Assembly (NCBI GenBank): GCA_029582265.1
Contig: CM055816.1
Coordinates: forward strand, 31,106,366-31,170,365
Direction: 5' to 3'
DNA from: Zoroaster sp. YZ-2022
Lineage: Eukaryota > Echinodermata > Asteroidea > Forcipulatida > Zoroasteridae
DNA length: 64,000 nucleotides
In this document: positions 45,027 through 57,297 of the stretch, piece after piece
How the letters are laid out: each line of letters begins with the position of its first letter
Position numbering within the stretch: position 1 is the first letter of the stretch
Position numbers and translations under genes: made by a program
Notes under the pieces: model-generated
Database searches by the model: none
What the model was told of the DNA's origin: nothing
What the model saw: the letters and a program-made list of their open reading frames with translations, nothing else

Positions 45027-48000
45027 CAATTTTTGCTGTAAAAAATTTAATGCTAAGCCTCGTTCAATAAAACACTGCTACGACTGTTTGATGATTGCTA
45101 CCAGACCAAGCCTAAAAAGATCCCATGTTATTACACGCAGTACAATAATTAAAGCTAAACAGCAACATAAAACATCCGTTGTACATGTTATGTCAATACA
45201 ATACACCAACGAAATAAGAATTACCGCAGAAAATACGTCTTTAGGAAGCAAACTCCAAAGTTTCCCAAGTTTTACCTCTCTGAGGAAATATTTGTTTTGG
45301 GTTTGTGTTTTGGAACTTAAAGCTAAGATTTAGGGTCAGTTTTCTTTGAGTTTATCGCATTACATTGACAGCTAAACTCAGTGGCGTACAGAGGGAACAT
45401 AGGGCACGGGGGAACGGGGACACGTACCTGCCCCCCCCCCCCCCCCCATCCAAGGTCTGTGCCCCAGGTGCCCCATTCAAAAGTTTGAAAATATTGCATA
45501 TTACATATTATGGTGATAATAAACTGCCCCCCTTGACGTGCCCCCTTCCCGATCCGCCAATGGTTTGAGACGCAATTGCAATCGCGTGTTGAATTTGAAT
45601 TTCAAAATAACATTATTTTACTGAATTTCAATAACATTCAATTACTAAATTAAATGCTAAGTCAAGGACTTTGGACTTGAACTGGCTCATTGGGTGGAAA
45701 CACCCGCAGTCAGCTTGTAAATAATATATGACAGGTTTCAGCTCTTACTGAGAACAGACTATTGAATTTAAGCGGTTTTTGTTCGGTATTGTGCTTGTAA
45801 CGGTAATTATCTCAAACAAAACGACAATAAAACTACCGAATACTATATCAATCATTTGTCAACGAAAGATATGAAGTCAATAAATTTGAAGTTTTATGAT
45901 GACAGACTAATATTATCTATAACAGTCCAAACAGTACAGACACCTTTTATAAGCAGGGATGGATCCAGGGTAGCTGAAATGAAAATGAGACATCGTACAG
46001 CAAAAAGGGGTGAAACTGCCTAAAAGAGGTCCACGTATATAAAGTATAGGGTAAATTTATTGCAAGATGATGAATGGACACTTGTCCTCTTTGCCTGCCT
46101 CCTTTATCCGCTAATCTTCCCCCTGCCCTGCCCCCCCCCCCCGATCTGCCAATGATCTTTAGTATTAGTTTTCATGAAGCCACAAGCAAATGCATTTGTG
46201 CCTTTACGTGGTGTCTAATGAGGGGGTAAGGTTTAAAAGTGGCAGTGATTTCTAGAGACGACGAGAGGGATGGTATAAGTAGGACCCCTAGCTAACCTAG
46301 TACCCCTACACGACTCTGGATCTCTCCCGATCCCCCAGAACCCGTAGATGCCCAGACTGACATTCACAATTGAAATATGTAGGAGTTTTAATTTGTTTAT
46401 TTTCTCGTTGTTGTTGCTGTCATGGACTTCTTAGCGAGTTCAATATCCTGGGGTCTGTTTAAATAATTCAATTATTAAATAATGTTGTTAGTTTAAAGAT
46501 AAGTTTAATTCAATTCTATTGTATTCGTCATGATCAGCATAAACATCGTCGTCGAGTCGCCTGTGGAGTTTTTCCACAGACACTCGGCAAGTATTGATTA
46601 TACAGCGCTTCATACGTCGATGTAAGGACAAAAATCGAATCTGTTTTGTATTTGTGTTATACATTTTGTTATCATAGAGGGCCTCAATCAAAACAAGTAT
46701 TTATTTTAGATAAAAAGGTTCGATGTTTCATTTTTAGAAACCTTGTCATTTAATTGATGTAATTCATGTTGTTCTGAACTAGTTTGGGGATTTGTGTTCA
46801 AACTATTAATTACAAATCCACATCGTTTTTTGCCTTTTAGCAAACCAATCACAAACCAAATTGTATGAATGATTCAGCCGTCGAAAATTCGTCATTCGTC
46901 CTGAGTTTTCCATCCAACCGTCGGCCCTTACAGATTATTGACCCTTACAGATTATTTAAGCAAAATGTAACTGTTCTAAACAAAATGGCCGAATAAAAAC
47001 CCTGTTTTAGGAAGAAACCCACCTCATACTCAATGATATACCCAGCAAGGTATTCCATAACATAAACAAGGTATATTTGGAAGACATAGCGTAAAATGAT
47101 CCTGTGATATGCTTAGCCTTTAGTCAAGGCTCACGCTACCACCCAGAACACCGTAACAAACATCATGCCCACGAGTGGTGAAGCCACGATCACCTTCACC
47201 AGTCTGATCCGTTGTGTGCACGTGGACGCTATAATGAATCATTCATGAATCTCTAACAACATGAAAAAATATGAGTAGAAATATGTATGCAATTATTTTA
47301 TTTGAACCAATCACCGTAAGCAAAATGCTGGGCTCACACTCGTCATTATTTGAATAGGACTGGTGGTATCATAATGCATCTTCCTTTAACATTTCTCTAT
47401 CATACCCATTCAAATCGGTACAGAAATATGAAGAAAAGCATTGATCACAGAATAGACTGGTACTTGGGGCGTCGCCTCAGTCGCGTGCTAGGACACCGAT
47501 TCCAAGCCCTGTTAAAATTCTGTTCATATCGTGACGATATTGTCCCTTTAAATATCCACGATGTGTGGATATTTGTCCATGAGCCAGCTAATTTTTCGGT
47601 ACCATCTGGAGGAACTAATTCATATGTTTTCTTGTTACGAAAATATACGAAAATTCCAAACAAATATGATAGACTTAGTGAAACGGTAGCTTAGTACTCG
47701 TTTTTAAGCAATTTTGCTGTAAAAAAATAAATGCTAAGCCTCGTCCAATAAAACACTGTTAGGACTGTTTGATGATTGCTACCAGACCAAGCCTCAAAAG
47801 ATCCAATGTTATTACACGCAGTACAAAAATTAAAGCTAAACAGTAACATAAAACAACCGTTGTACATGTTATGTCAATACAATTCACCAACGAAAAAAAA
47901 ATCAACGCAGAAAATACATCTTTAGGAAGCAAACTCCAAAGTTTCCCAAGTTTCACCTCTCTTAGGAAATATTTGTTTTGGTTTTGTGTTTTGGAACTTA

Positions 48001-48060
48001 AAGCTAAGATTTAGGCTGAGTTTTCTTTGAGTTTATCGCATTACATTGACATCTAAACTC
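45027..48060 (+). repeat. R1 array: 3-kb duplicated block, copy 1
   Basis: Colinear with 49754-52757 (offset drifting from about 4726 to 4701). A 67-codon minus-strand frame (46488-46691) is identical in both, and an 81-codon frame (45088-45333) differs by one residue. Sub-blocks: GCTAAGCCTCG head, a G/C-run segment, the GACGCAATTGCAATCGCGTG block, the GGATGGATCCAGG block and the ACCCCTAGCTAACCTAGTAC block, then a unique part (46420-47700). The head block starts again at ~47715. No recognisable protein. Confidence 0.8.
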
Positions 48061-49044
48061 AGTGCCGTACCGGGGGCACGTGGGGCACGGGGGAACGGGG
48101 ACACGTGCCTGCCCCCAGCCGAGGTCTGTGCCCCCAGGTGCCCCCATTCAAAAGTTGGAAAATAGACACTCGTCACGCATTTTAAAAAGTTGTTAAATTA
48201 CATATTATGATTATTATAAATTGCCCCCTTGACCCCGCCCCCTTCTCGACCCGTCAATGGTTTGAGATGCAGTTGCAATCACGTGTTGAATTTGAATTTC
48301 AATAACATTAATTTACTGAATTTCAATAACAATCAATTACTAAATTTAAAGTCAAGGCCTTTGGAGCTGAACTGACTCATTAAGTGGAAACACCCGCAGT
48401 CGGCTTGTAAATAATATATGAGAGGTTTCAGCTCTTGCTGAGAACAGACTATTGAATTTAAGCGGTTTTTGTTCGGTATTGTTGTGCTTGTAACGGTTAT
48501 TATCTCACACAAAATGACAATAAAACTACCGAATATTAATATAAATCATTTGTCACCGAGAGATATGAAATTAATAATGTTCTTTGTTGATGACAGACTA
48601 ATGTTATCTTTAAACAGTCCAAACAGTACAGACACCTTTATAAGCAGGGATGGATCTAGGGTAGCTGAAATGAAAATGAGACATCGTACAGCAAAAAGGG
48701 GTGAAACTGCCTAAAACGGGTCCACGTTTATAAAGTATAGGGTAAATTTATTGCAAGGTGATGAATGAGCACTTGTCCTCTTTGCCTGCCTCTTTTAACC
48801 GCTAATCTTCCCCCCGGCTCCCCCGATCTACCAATGATACTTAGTGTTAGTTTTCATGAAACCACAAGCAAATGCATTTGTGCCTTTACGTGGTGTCTGA
48901 TGAGGGGGTAAGGTTTAAAAGTGGTGGTGATTTCTAGACACGACGACAGGGATGGTATAAATAGGACCCCTAGCTAACCTAGTACCCCTACACGACTCTT
49001 GATGTATGTAGGATTTTTAATTTGTTTATTTTCTCGTTGTTATT
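48061..49044 (+). repeat. R1 array: further partial unit
   Basis: Repeats the R1 blocks GACGTGCCCC-like, CAGTCGGCTTGTAA, CAGTCCAAACAGTACAGACA, GGATGGATCTAGGGTAGC and ACCCCTAGCTAACCTAGTAC with more divergence than the 3-kb pair. No supported gene. Confidence 0.7.
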
Positions 49045-49401
49045 CTGTCTACGTACACAAATGTACTGCCCACTTTTTCTTTATAGAATTCTAGAAGAAA
49101 TATTTAAGTGTTATACTTCGACGTGATGTATGTTTTGTAAAATAATAGAAATACACCAATGGCTTCCATATCAGCGATAGAATCGTTTTGAAATCATGGA
49201 AAACAGTTCAGTCTTTGTAATAACACATTGAATTATTATTGCCTTGGAGTCCAGTTTGAAAACAATACGTTGTTGAAAACAATGATTTCAATACGCGCGC
49301 GTATGACGCATATAAGTTATGAAGAGGATAGATCCAGTGGTAAGATCATACCTCTCGCTCTATCTTCTTCATAAGTTATATGCATTTGTGTACGTAGGCA
49401 G
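49045..49401. mobile_element. Foldback MITE (ACGTACACAAATG ends), copy 1
   Basis: Ends CTGTCTACGTACACAAATG and CATTTGTGTACGTAGGCAG are inverted repeats. The right third also folds on itself: GCATATAAGTTATGAAGAGG near 49308 pairs with CTTCTTCATAAGTTATATGC near 49383. Copies: 54569-54919, 60254-60602 and the interrupted 55866-57297. It may move with R1 rather than independently. Confidence 0.65.
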
Positions 49402-49753
49402 AATTATACTTGCATACTAATTATTAAGTCATCAATGAAATTTTGAGAAATTTAAGAAGAACATTTCAAAGTTTTATATTTGATTAATTAAATATCTTGT
49501 ACGAGTTGTACCTCCAGTTCTCTTCAGAACTAATTACTACTCAATTGAGATTCCACATGGTGTCACCGCAATTATTCTTACTTAATTACATATCTATTTA
49601 TATTTCTCAAATATTTTCAAAAGGTGGTGTAAATTGTTAGTTGTTATTTCTTTTTCTTTCAATGAAAATGGCTAAATTTTTCATATTTATCGTAGCAATG
49701 AGGCAGGTGTTGCGGGTTCAAAATAAGCATGACAAGTTGATTATGTCCAATGA
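49402..49753. repeat. Short R1 right-part remnant with Penelope fragment
   Basis: Begins with TTTAAGAAGAACATTTCAAAG as in the R1 right part at 54940. A Penelope pLTR fragment (49505-49585) interrupts it. After it, GAAAATGGCTAAA and AGCAATGAGGCAGGTGTTGC resume the R1 order. Confidence 0.6.
49505..49585 (+). mobile_element. Penelope-like terminal fragment
   Basis: GAGTTGTACCTCCAGTTCTCT, AGAACTAATTACTACTCAATT and CACATGGTGTCACCGCAATT match the pLTR end at 8240-8320. The hairpin core is absent. Confidence 0.65.
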
Positions 49754-52700
49754 ACAATTTGCTGTAAAAAATTTAATGCTAAGCCTCGCCCAATAAAACA
49801 CTGCTACGACTGTTTGATGATTGCTACCAGACCAAGCCTAAAAAGATCCCATGTTATTACACGCAGTACAATAATTAAAGCTAAACAGCAACATAAAACA
49901 TCCGTTGTACATGTTATGTCAATACAATACACCAACGAAATAAGAATTACCGCAGAAAATACGTCTTTAGGAAGCAAACTCCAACGTTTCCCAAGTTTTA
50001 CCTCTCTGAGGAAATATTTGTTTTGGGTTTGTGTTTTGGAACTTAAAGCTAAGATTTAGGGTCAGTTTTCTTTGAGTTTATCGCATTACATTGACAGCTA
50101 AACTCAGTGGCGTACAGGGGGAACATAGGGCACGGGGGAACGGGGACACGTGCCTGTCCTCCCCCCCCCCATCCAAGGTCTGTGCCCCAGGTGCCCCATT
50201 CAAAAGTTTGAAAATATTGCATATTACATATTATGGTGATAATAAACTGCCCCCCTTGACGTGCCCCCTTCCCGATCCGCCAATGGATTGAGACGCAATT
50301 GCAATCGCGTGTTGAATTTGAATTTCAAAATAACATTATTTTACTGAATTTCAATAACATTCAATTACTAAATTAAATGCTAAGTCAAGGACTTTGGACT
50401 TGAACTGGCTCATTGGGTGGAAACACCCGCAGTCAGCTTGTAAATAATATATGACAGGTTTCAGCTCTTACTGAGAACAGACTATTGAATTTAAGCGGTT
50501 TTTGTTCGGTATTGTGCTTGTAACGGTAATTATCTCAAACAAAACGACAATAAAACTACCGAATATTATATCAATCATTTGTCAACGAAAGATATGAAGT
50601 CAATAAATTTGAAGTTTTATGATGACAGACTAATATTATCTATAACAGTCCAAACAGTACAGACACCTTTTATAAGCAGGGATGGATCCAGGATAGCTGA
50701 AATGAAAATGAGACATCGTACAGCAAAAAGGGGTGAAACTGCCTAAAAGAGGTCCACGTATATAAAGTATAGGGTAAATTTATTGCAAGATGATGAATGG
50801 ACACTTGTCCTCTTTGCCTGCCTCCTTTATCCGCTAATCTTCCCCCTGCCCCCCCCCCCCGATCTGCCAATGATCTTTAGTATTAGTTTTCATGAAGCCA
50901 CAAGCAAATGCATTTGTGTCTTTACGTGGTGTCTGATGAGGGGGTAAGGTTTAAAAGTGGCAGTGATTTCTAGAGACGACGAGAGGGATGGTGTAAGTAG
51001 GACCCCTAGCTAACCTAGTACCCCTACACGACTCTGGATCTCTCCCGATCCCCCAGAACCCCTAGATGCCCAGACTGACATTCACAATTGAAATATGTAG
51101 GAGTTTTAATTTGTTTATTTTCTCGTTGTTGTTGCTGTCATGGACTTCTTAGCGAGTTCAATATCCTGGGGTCTGTTTAAATAATTCAATTATTAAATAA
51201 TGTTGTTAGTTTAAAGATAAGTTTAATTCAATTCTATTGTATTCGTCATGATCAGCATAAACATCGTCGTCGAGTCGCCTGTGGAGTTTTTCCACAGACA
51301 CTCGGCAAGTATTGATTATACAGCGCTTCATACGTCGATGTAAGGACAAAAATCGAATCTGTTTTGTATTTGTGTTATACATTTTGTTATCATAGAGGGC
51401 CTCAATCAAAACAAGTATTTATTTTAGATAAAAAGGTTCGATGTTTCATTTTTAGAAACCTTGTCATTTAATTGATGGAATTCATGTTATTCTGAACTAG
51501 TTTGGGGATTTGTGTTCAAACTATTAATTACAAATCCACATCGTTTTTTGCCTTTTAGCAAACCAATCACAAACCAAATTGTATGAATGATTCAGCCGTC
51601 GAAAATTCGTCATTCGTCCTGAGTTTTCCATCCAACCGTCGACCCTTACAGATTATTGACCCTTACAGATTATGCAAAATGTAACTGTTCTAAACAAAAT
51701 GGCCGAATAAAAACCCTGTTTTAGGTAGAAACCCACCTCATACTCAATGATATACCCAGCAAGGTATTCCATAACATAAACAAGGTATATTTGGAAGACA
51801 TAGCGTAAAATGATCCTGTGATATGCCTAGCCTTTAGTCAAGGCTCACGCGGCCACCCAGAACACCGTAACAAACATCATGCCCACGAGTGGTGAAGCCA
51901 TGATCACCTTCACCAGTCTGATCCGTTGTGTGCACGTGGACTCTTTAATGAATAATTCGTAAATCTCTAACAACATGAAAACATATGTATGCAATTATTT
52001 TATTTGAACCAATCACCGTAAGCAAAATGCTGGGCTCACACTCGTCATTATTTGAATAGGACTGGTGGTATCATAATGCATCATGCTTTAACATTTCTCT
52101 ATCATACCCATTCAAATCGGTACAGAAATATGAAGAAAAACATAAGATCACAGAATGGACTGGTACTTGGGGCGTCGCCTCAGTCGCGTGCAAGGACACC
52201 GATTCCAAGCCCTGTTGAAATTCTGTTCATATCGTGACGATATTGTCCCTAAATATCCACGATGTGTGGATATTTGTCCATGAGCCAGCTAATTTTTCGG
52301 TACCATCTGGAGGGACTAATTCATATGTTTTCTTGTTACGAAAATATACGAAAATTCCAAATAAATATGATAGACTTGGTGAAACGGTAGCTTAGTATTC
52401 GTTTTTAAGCAATTTTGCTGTAAAAAATTAAATGCTAAGCCTCGTCCAATAAAACACTGTTACGACTGTTTGATGATTGCTACCAGACCAAGCCTCAAAA
52501 TATCCAATGTTATTATACGCAGTACAATAATTAAAGCTAAACAGCAACATAAAACAACCGTTGTACATGTTACGTCAATACAACGCACGAACAAAATAAG
52601 AATTACCGCAGAAAATACATCTTTAGGAAGCAAACTCCAAAGTTTCCCAAGTTTCACCTCTCTTAGAAAATATTTGTTTTGGGTTTGTGTTTTGGAACAT

Positions 52701-52757
52701 AAAGCTAAGATTTAGGGTCAGTTTTCTTTGAGTTTATCGCACAACATTGACATCTAA
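49754..52757 (+). repeat. R1 array: 3-kb duplicated block, copy 2
   Basis: Partner of 45027-48060. The small minus-strand frame at 51206-51409 is identical to that at 46488-46691. The right-half MITE remnant has lost part of its TTAA (CCCTAAATATCC instead of CCCTTTAAATATCC). Similarity stops at ~52757, where a SINE fragment begins. Confidence 0.8.
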
Positions 52758-53032
52758 GCTCATAAGGCTCATAAGGCTCATAAATCATTCCTGAAACCAT
52801 CTCAGCTCCCTGGGGAGAATACAGCTCAATTGCTGCCATTACAGCGCATATAGGGATAATCAACCAACTCTGCCCTCACACGTACCCATTTAACCCCTGG
52901 GTGGAGAGAAGCAATTATGGTTAAGTGTCTTGCTCAAGGACACAAGTGTCACAGACGGGATTCGAACCCACATTCTGCTGCTAACACCACAACATGAGTC
53001 CAGTAAGCTAGACCGCTCGGCCACCACACTCC
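52757..53032 (-). mobile_element. tRNA-headed SINE, tail missing
   Basis: On the minus strand: box A TGGCCGAGCGG (~53018), box B GGTTCGAATCC (~52960), then GTGTCCTTGAGCAAGACAC and the body to GATTTATGAGCC. The tail is cut off at 52757, beside a GGCTCATAA triplication. Its anticodon-loop position reads CAT where the 6771-7008 copy has CAA. Confidence 0.75.
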
Positions 53033-53035
53033 ATA

Positions 53036-53330
53036 ATGATCATGATAAAAATGGGGCACTTCGTATCCCACTTGCCTTCCTCCCCCCCCCCCCCCCCACG
53101 CCCACCACCACCACGAACGTTACTAAGGATATCTCTTCAGACAGGAAGATTTCAAAAGATTTGATGACCTCGTTTTATACAACACTGATCAAACTCTTCA
53201 AAATGTCAATAGTGTACAATGATTGTAATGTTGTATTAGCTGAAGGCGAATCCAGGCAGCAGAGCCCAATGAAAGGGGGTAAAACAATACACTGACAAAA
53301 CGGTGGACACGCATAGAACATGTATGGTAG
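53036..53330 (+). repeat. Dispersed repeat, copy 1 of 2
   Basis: GATCATGATAAAAA, GGGCACTTCGTATCCCACTT, a C-run, CAGACAGGAAGATTTCAAAA, GGCGAATCCAGGCAGCAGAG and AACGGTGGACACGCATAGAA recur at 58888-59175. A one-base difference breaks the shared reading frame, so the ~50-codon common frame is not a conserved protein. Confidence 0.75.
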
Positions 53331-53469
53331 GACCTCTTGATATTGTGTAATTATTTGTAACAACATTCTTGTTGTCAACATTGGAATATGTGTAAATAAA
53401 TGAATGAATGAATGAATGGTAGAAGATATCCCTCCCCCCAATCACCACCTTATCAATACACCAAATGGT

Positions 53470-54568
53470 TTAAGATAACAATTCAGGAATTACAAGTCAA
53501 GGTATTTGGACTTGAAATGGCTCATTAAGTGTTTCCACACGTAGTCGGCTTGTAAATAATATATGAGAGTATTCAGCTCTTACTGAGAACTAGAACAGAC
53601 TATTGAATTTTAATGGTAATGGTGTGCTGGTAACGATTATTATTTCATATGTATAATAAATTATAGTAATAACATTTGTCAAATTTGAAGTCTTTTTGAT
53701 GACAGGCCAATTTAGTGTTTCATTAAGTGTTTCCACCTGCAGTCGGCTTGTAAATTATATATGGAGAGGTACAGTTTCAGCTAGATTTTTATGACAGACT
53801 AATATTATCTATAACAATCCAAACAGAACTGACGCCTTTTATAAGCAGGGTGGATCCAGGGAAGCTGAAATGAAAATGATACATCAAAAAGGGGTGAAAC
53901 TGCCTAAAAGAGGTCCACATATATAAAGAACGTCATTGGATTAATTTACGTATTATTGGAATTGACCATTTTCACTTTTTTTGCACAAAATTGTATCAAC
54001 AACAGCTCAAATGTGAACAAATTTAGAACGAAAATCCTTCAACTGGGCTTAACTATAAACATATTCCTAATTACTCTAAAAAACCTGAAAATAAACTATT
54101 CAGTTTACATTTTTCTGCCTATAATAATAATTCAAACGAATTTTAATTAAAATTGGTTCAGCAGTGGAAGCAGTAAATTATGTAAATGCAATCTAAATAA
54201 ATTTTAGTAAAGGGTAAATTTATTGCAAGGTGATGAATGGACACTTGTCCTCTTGCCTGCCTCCTTTATCCGCTAATCTTCCCACTGGTTCACCCTATCT
54301 GTCAGTGATACTTAGTATTAGTTTTCATGAAGCCATAAGCAAATGCATTTGTGCCTTTACGTTGTGTCTGGTGAGGGGGTAAGGTTTAAAAGTGGTGGTG
54401 ATTTCTATAGACTACGAGAGGGATGGTATAAGTAGGACCCCTAGCTAACCTAGTACCCCTACACGACTCTGGACCTCTCCCGATCCCCCGGAACCCCTAG
54501 ATGCCCAGACTGACATTCCCAATTGAAATATGTAGGAATTTTAATTTGTTTATTTTCTCGTTGTTATT
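53470..54568 (+). repeat. R1 array: diverged unit
   Basis: GAACAGACTATTG, CAGTCGGCTTGTAA, CAATCCAAACAGAACTGACG, GGTGGATCCAGGGAAGCTGA and ACCCCTAGCTAACCTAGTAC are present in R1 order, with an extra AT-rich segment at 53940-54200. The uninterrupted TATATGGAGAGGTACAG at ~53757 is the empty site for the MITE at 59466. Confidence 0.7.
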
Positions 54569-54919
54569 CTGTCTACGTACACAAATGTACTGCCCACTTT
54601 TTCTTAAAAGAATTCTAGGAGAAATCGTTAAGTGTTATACTTGGACGTGATGTATGTTTTGTAAAATAATAGAAATATACCAATGGCTACCATGTCAGCG
54701 ATACAATCCTTTTGAAATCATGGAAAACAGTTCAGTCTTTGTAATAACACATTGAATTATTATTGCCTTGGAGTCACAAGTTGAAAACAAAGTGTGCGTG
54801 CTTTCAATACGCGCGCGTATGACGCATATAAGTTTTGAAAATGATAAATCCAGTGGTAAGATCATACCTCTCGCTGTATCTTCTTCATAAGTTATATATG
54901 CATTTGTGTACGTAGGCAG
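54569..54919. mobile_element. Foldback MITE, copy 2
   Basis: Same ends as 49045-49401. It contains AATCGTTAAGTGTTATAC uninterrupted (~54624), which is the empty site for Kolobok-like element 2. Confidence 0.7.
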
Positions 54920-55865
54920 TGATTAATGAAATTTCGAGAAATTTAAGAAGAAAATTTCAAAGTTTTATATTTGATTAATTGCTTAGTTGTTAGTTGCTAT
55001 TTCTTTTTCTTTCATTGAAAATGGCTAAATTGTTGTTATAACGTATTATAACATCATAGCAATGAGGCAGGTGTTGCGGGATTCAAGGTTCAAACTAAAC
55101 AGGACAAGATTATTATATCCAATGGACAATTCACCACATCACAGGGTTAAGAGATGAATATGTTGTATTAGCTGAAAATAAGAAGACAAAATCTGCAAAC
55201 TATTGCGAAATGTCAACCTGTCAGTTCCGGTCCATTGCAAACTCCTACTGGTATGGATAACAACAAGATTCAATTTACGCTATTAAAAGGGAAAGCCATT
55301 TAGACTAATTAATGGCTAACTATTAGCGTTTCCCTTGCGGATGGATTGTAAATAATATATTATGAGATTTTACGCTCTTATAAATTCACTGCGATCACGA
55401 TCAATATCACACACAAAAAATGTGATATTGATAAAAACGATTAAGTTTACTCACATGTTTAAAGCTACAATTATTACTAACAACAATCCAATGTAAAGTG
55501 AATAAAACAATAATTTCAACAATAATAACATTTGTCCTGTAGGCACTACTCCATTTTAAATTTAAAAATGGGATTGATATTAGTTGAGAAAAATGTGACA
55601 GAATTACATGAGATGAAACACGTGCACGTGTAAACATGTTAAAACCTACCAATTGAAAAGCAAGAAATATTTTTATAAGGTTTAAAAGTGGCAGTGATTT
55701 CTAGAGACAACGAGAGGGATGGTATAAGTAGGACCCCTAGCTAACCTAGTACCCCTACACGACTCTGGATCTCTCCCGACTCCCCCGGAACCCCTAGATG
55801 CCCAAATTGACATTCCCAATTGAGATATGTAGGATTTTTAATTTGTTTATTTTCTCGTTGTTATT
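54920..55865 (+). repeat. R1 array: right part
   Basis: GAAAATTTCAAAGTTTTATA, GAAAATGGCTAAATTG, GTCAGTTCCGGTCCATTGCA and AAACACGTGCACGTGTAAAC recur at 57340-58100 and 60610-61300. At ~55677 it joins directly to the GTTTAAAAGTGGCAGTGATT block of another unit, a deletion junction. Confidence 0.7.
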
Positions 55866-55928
55866 CTCTCTACGTACACAAATGTACTGCCCACCTTTTC
55901 TTTATAGAATTCTAGAAGAAATCGTTAA

Positions 55929-57025
55929 AGGCACCTGGCACTGGTATTTTGTCCAAATGTAGCTTTTGTCATAAATATATACATTTTTATGAGTGGAATG
56001 TGAATAAACAAGTAACTAAGGTTACAGAAATAGTGGTTTTATTGTATTTACGACTTTAGAATAGGCCCCCCCTTTACATTGACACATGGTGGCGCTGTTC
56101 GTGACGTCATTCGAGGCAGGGATATTTGAAGAGAAAATGTGTAGTCTGACACATTGGTCATTGCACTATAGTCTATACACAACTGTCAAGTCTGTCATGA
56201 ACTGCCAGCACACATACTTACAAAATGTATGCCTAACCTGTAACCTAGTTTCAGATGAAACGACAACGTAAAACAAGGCCCAATGGGAAGCATGCAAGTT
56301 TTCACGATATAGGTGCAGCAATGCCGCTAGTGCTATGAAAACGGTACCTACTGACTATAACGTTACATGTACATGTATAAAGAGAACACAACATGCACAT
56401 GGATTTTTTCACGTTTGGCAAATGCTCCTGTAGGTTTGTCACGTCTTTCGGGTTGCTTCTTAGATTTCCCACTAACTGGGAATATGGTTGGGATGGCGTC
56501 ATGTTTCAGAATTACTTTTTTTGTCATGTCAAATGTGTGGTACATCCCGGATTCGATACACGACGGCTCGAAGTGGTCACTGCATAGCGCTGAAAACGAC
56601 TCGGAACGGACCACTTTGCCCTCGTTATCCTGACTTTCGCTGCCCATACCCGCCTATATTTGGGATCAGCTGGAAACAGATGCAGGCTGACCCCATCTTT
56701 AGTTGTTTTGTTGCATCCAGCAGCAATACACCTGGTCGGCATTGCTGGGAAAATGCCGGAAAAATGCCTATAATATAACAAACCAAACCACAAGTGTAAA
56801 CACAGGCAATTCTCGAGGGCGTCGAGGGGGGTCGATGTTCCAAAAGCGGCGAATCCTTCCTCGAATGACGTCACAAAAAGGGATGGGCGGAGTCACCCTC
56901 CAAACAACTTCATATTGTTTTTAAACATATAAATCCTGACAAATAATCACTCAAACAATTTGTTTATTGTTAATACACATATACTTTATTGTTTAAATCA
57001 ATAAAAAACCTATTGCCAGGTGCCT
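55929..57025. mobile_element. Kolobok-like element 2, TTAA duplication
   Basis: Ends AGGCACCTGGCA and TGCCAGGTGCCT, with TTAA at 55925-55928 and 57026-57029. Sister MITE copies have a single TTAA in the same context. Further inside, GTGACGTCATTCGAGG occurs near the left end and, inverted, near the right. It encodes one THAP domain on the minus strand but no transposase, so it is non-autonomous. Confidence 0.85.
56470..56742 (-). pseudogene. THAP zinc-finger domain, one frameshift
   Basis: From ATG at 56742-56740: MPTRCIAAGC (first Cys pair), LHLFPADPKYRRVWAAK, then after a frame change near 56620 SALCSDHFEPSC (the CxxH pair), ending DAIPTIFP. This is a whole C2CH THAP domain (~85 residues), a DNA-binding module found at the N-terminus of Kolobok- and P-type transposases and host factors. 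Coding stops soon after the domain (~56370). Confidence 0.8.
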
Positions 57026-57297
57026 TTAAGTGTTATACTTGGACGTGATGTATGTTTTGTAAAAGAATAGAAATATACCAATGGCTACCATGTCAGCGAT
57101 ATAATCGTTTTGAAATCATGGAAAACAGTTCAGTCTGTGTAATAACACATTGAATTATTATTGCCTTGGAGTCACAAGTTGAAAACAAGTATGCGTGCTT
57201 TCAATACGCGCGCGTATGACGCATATAAGTTTTGAAAATGATAGATCCAAGATCATACCTCTCGATCTATCTTCTTTATAAGTTTGTGTACATAGGC

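Larger units (their letters stand above)
55866..57297. mobile_element. Foldback MITE, copy 3, split by Kolobok-like element 2
   Basis: Left part 55866-55928 and right part 57026-57297 together match the intact copies, interrupted exactly at TTAA. Confidence 0.75.

Noticed and set aside
52930..53295. 121-codon frame starting in the SINE
   Set aside because: The start lies in SINE sequence and the part shared with 58888-59175 is frameshifted there.
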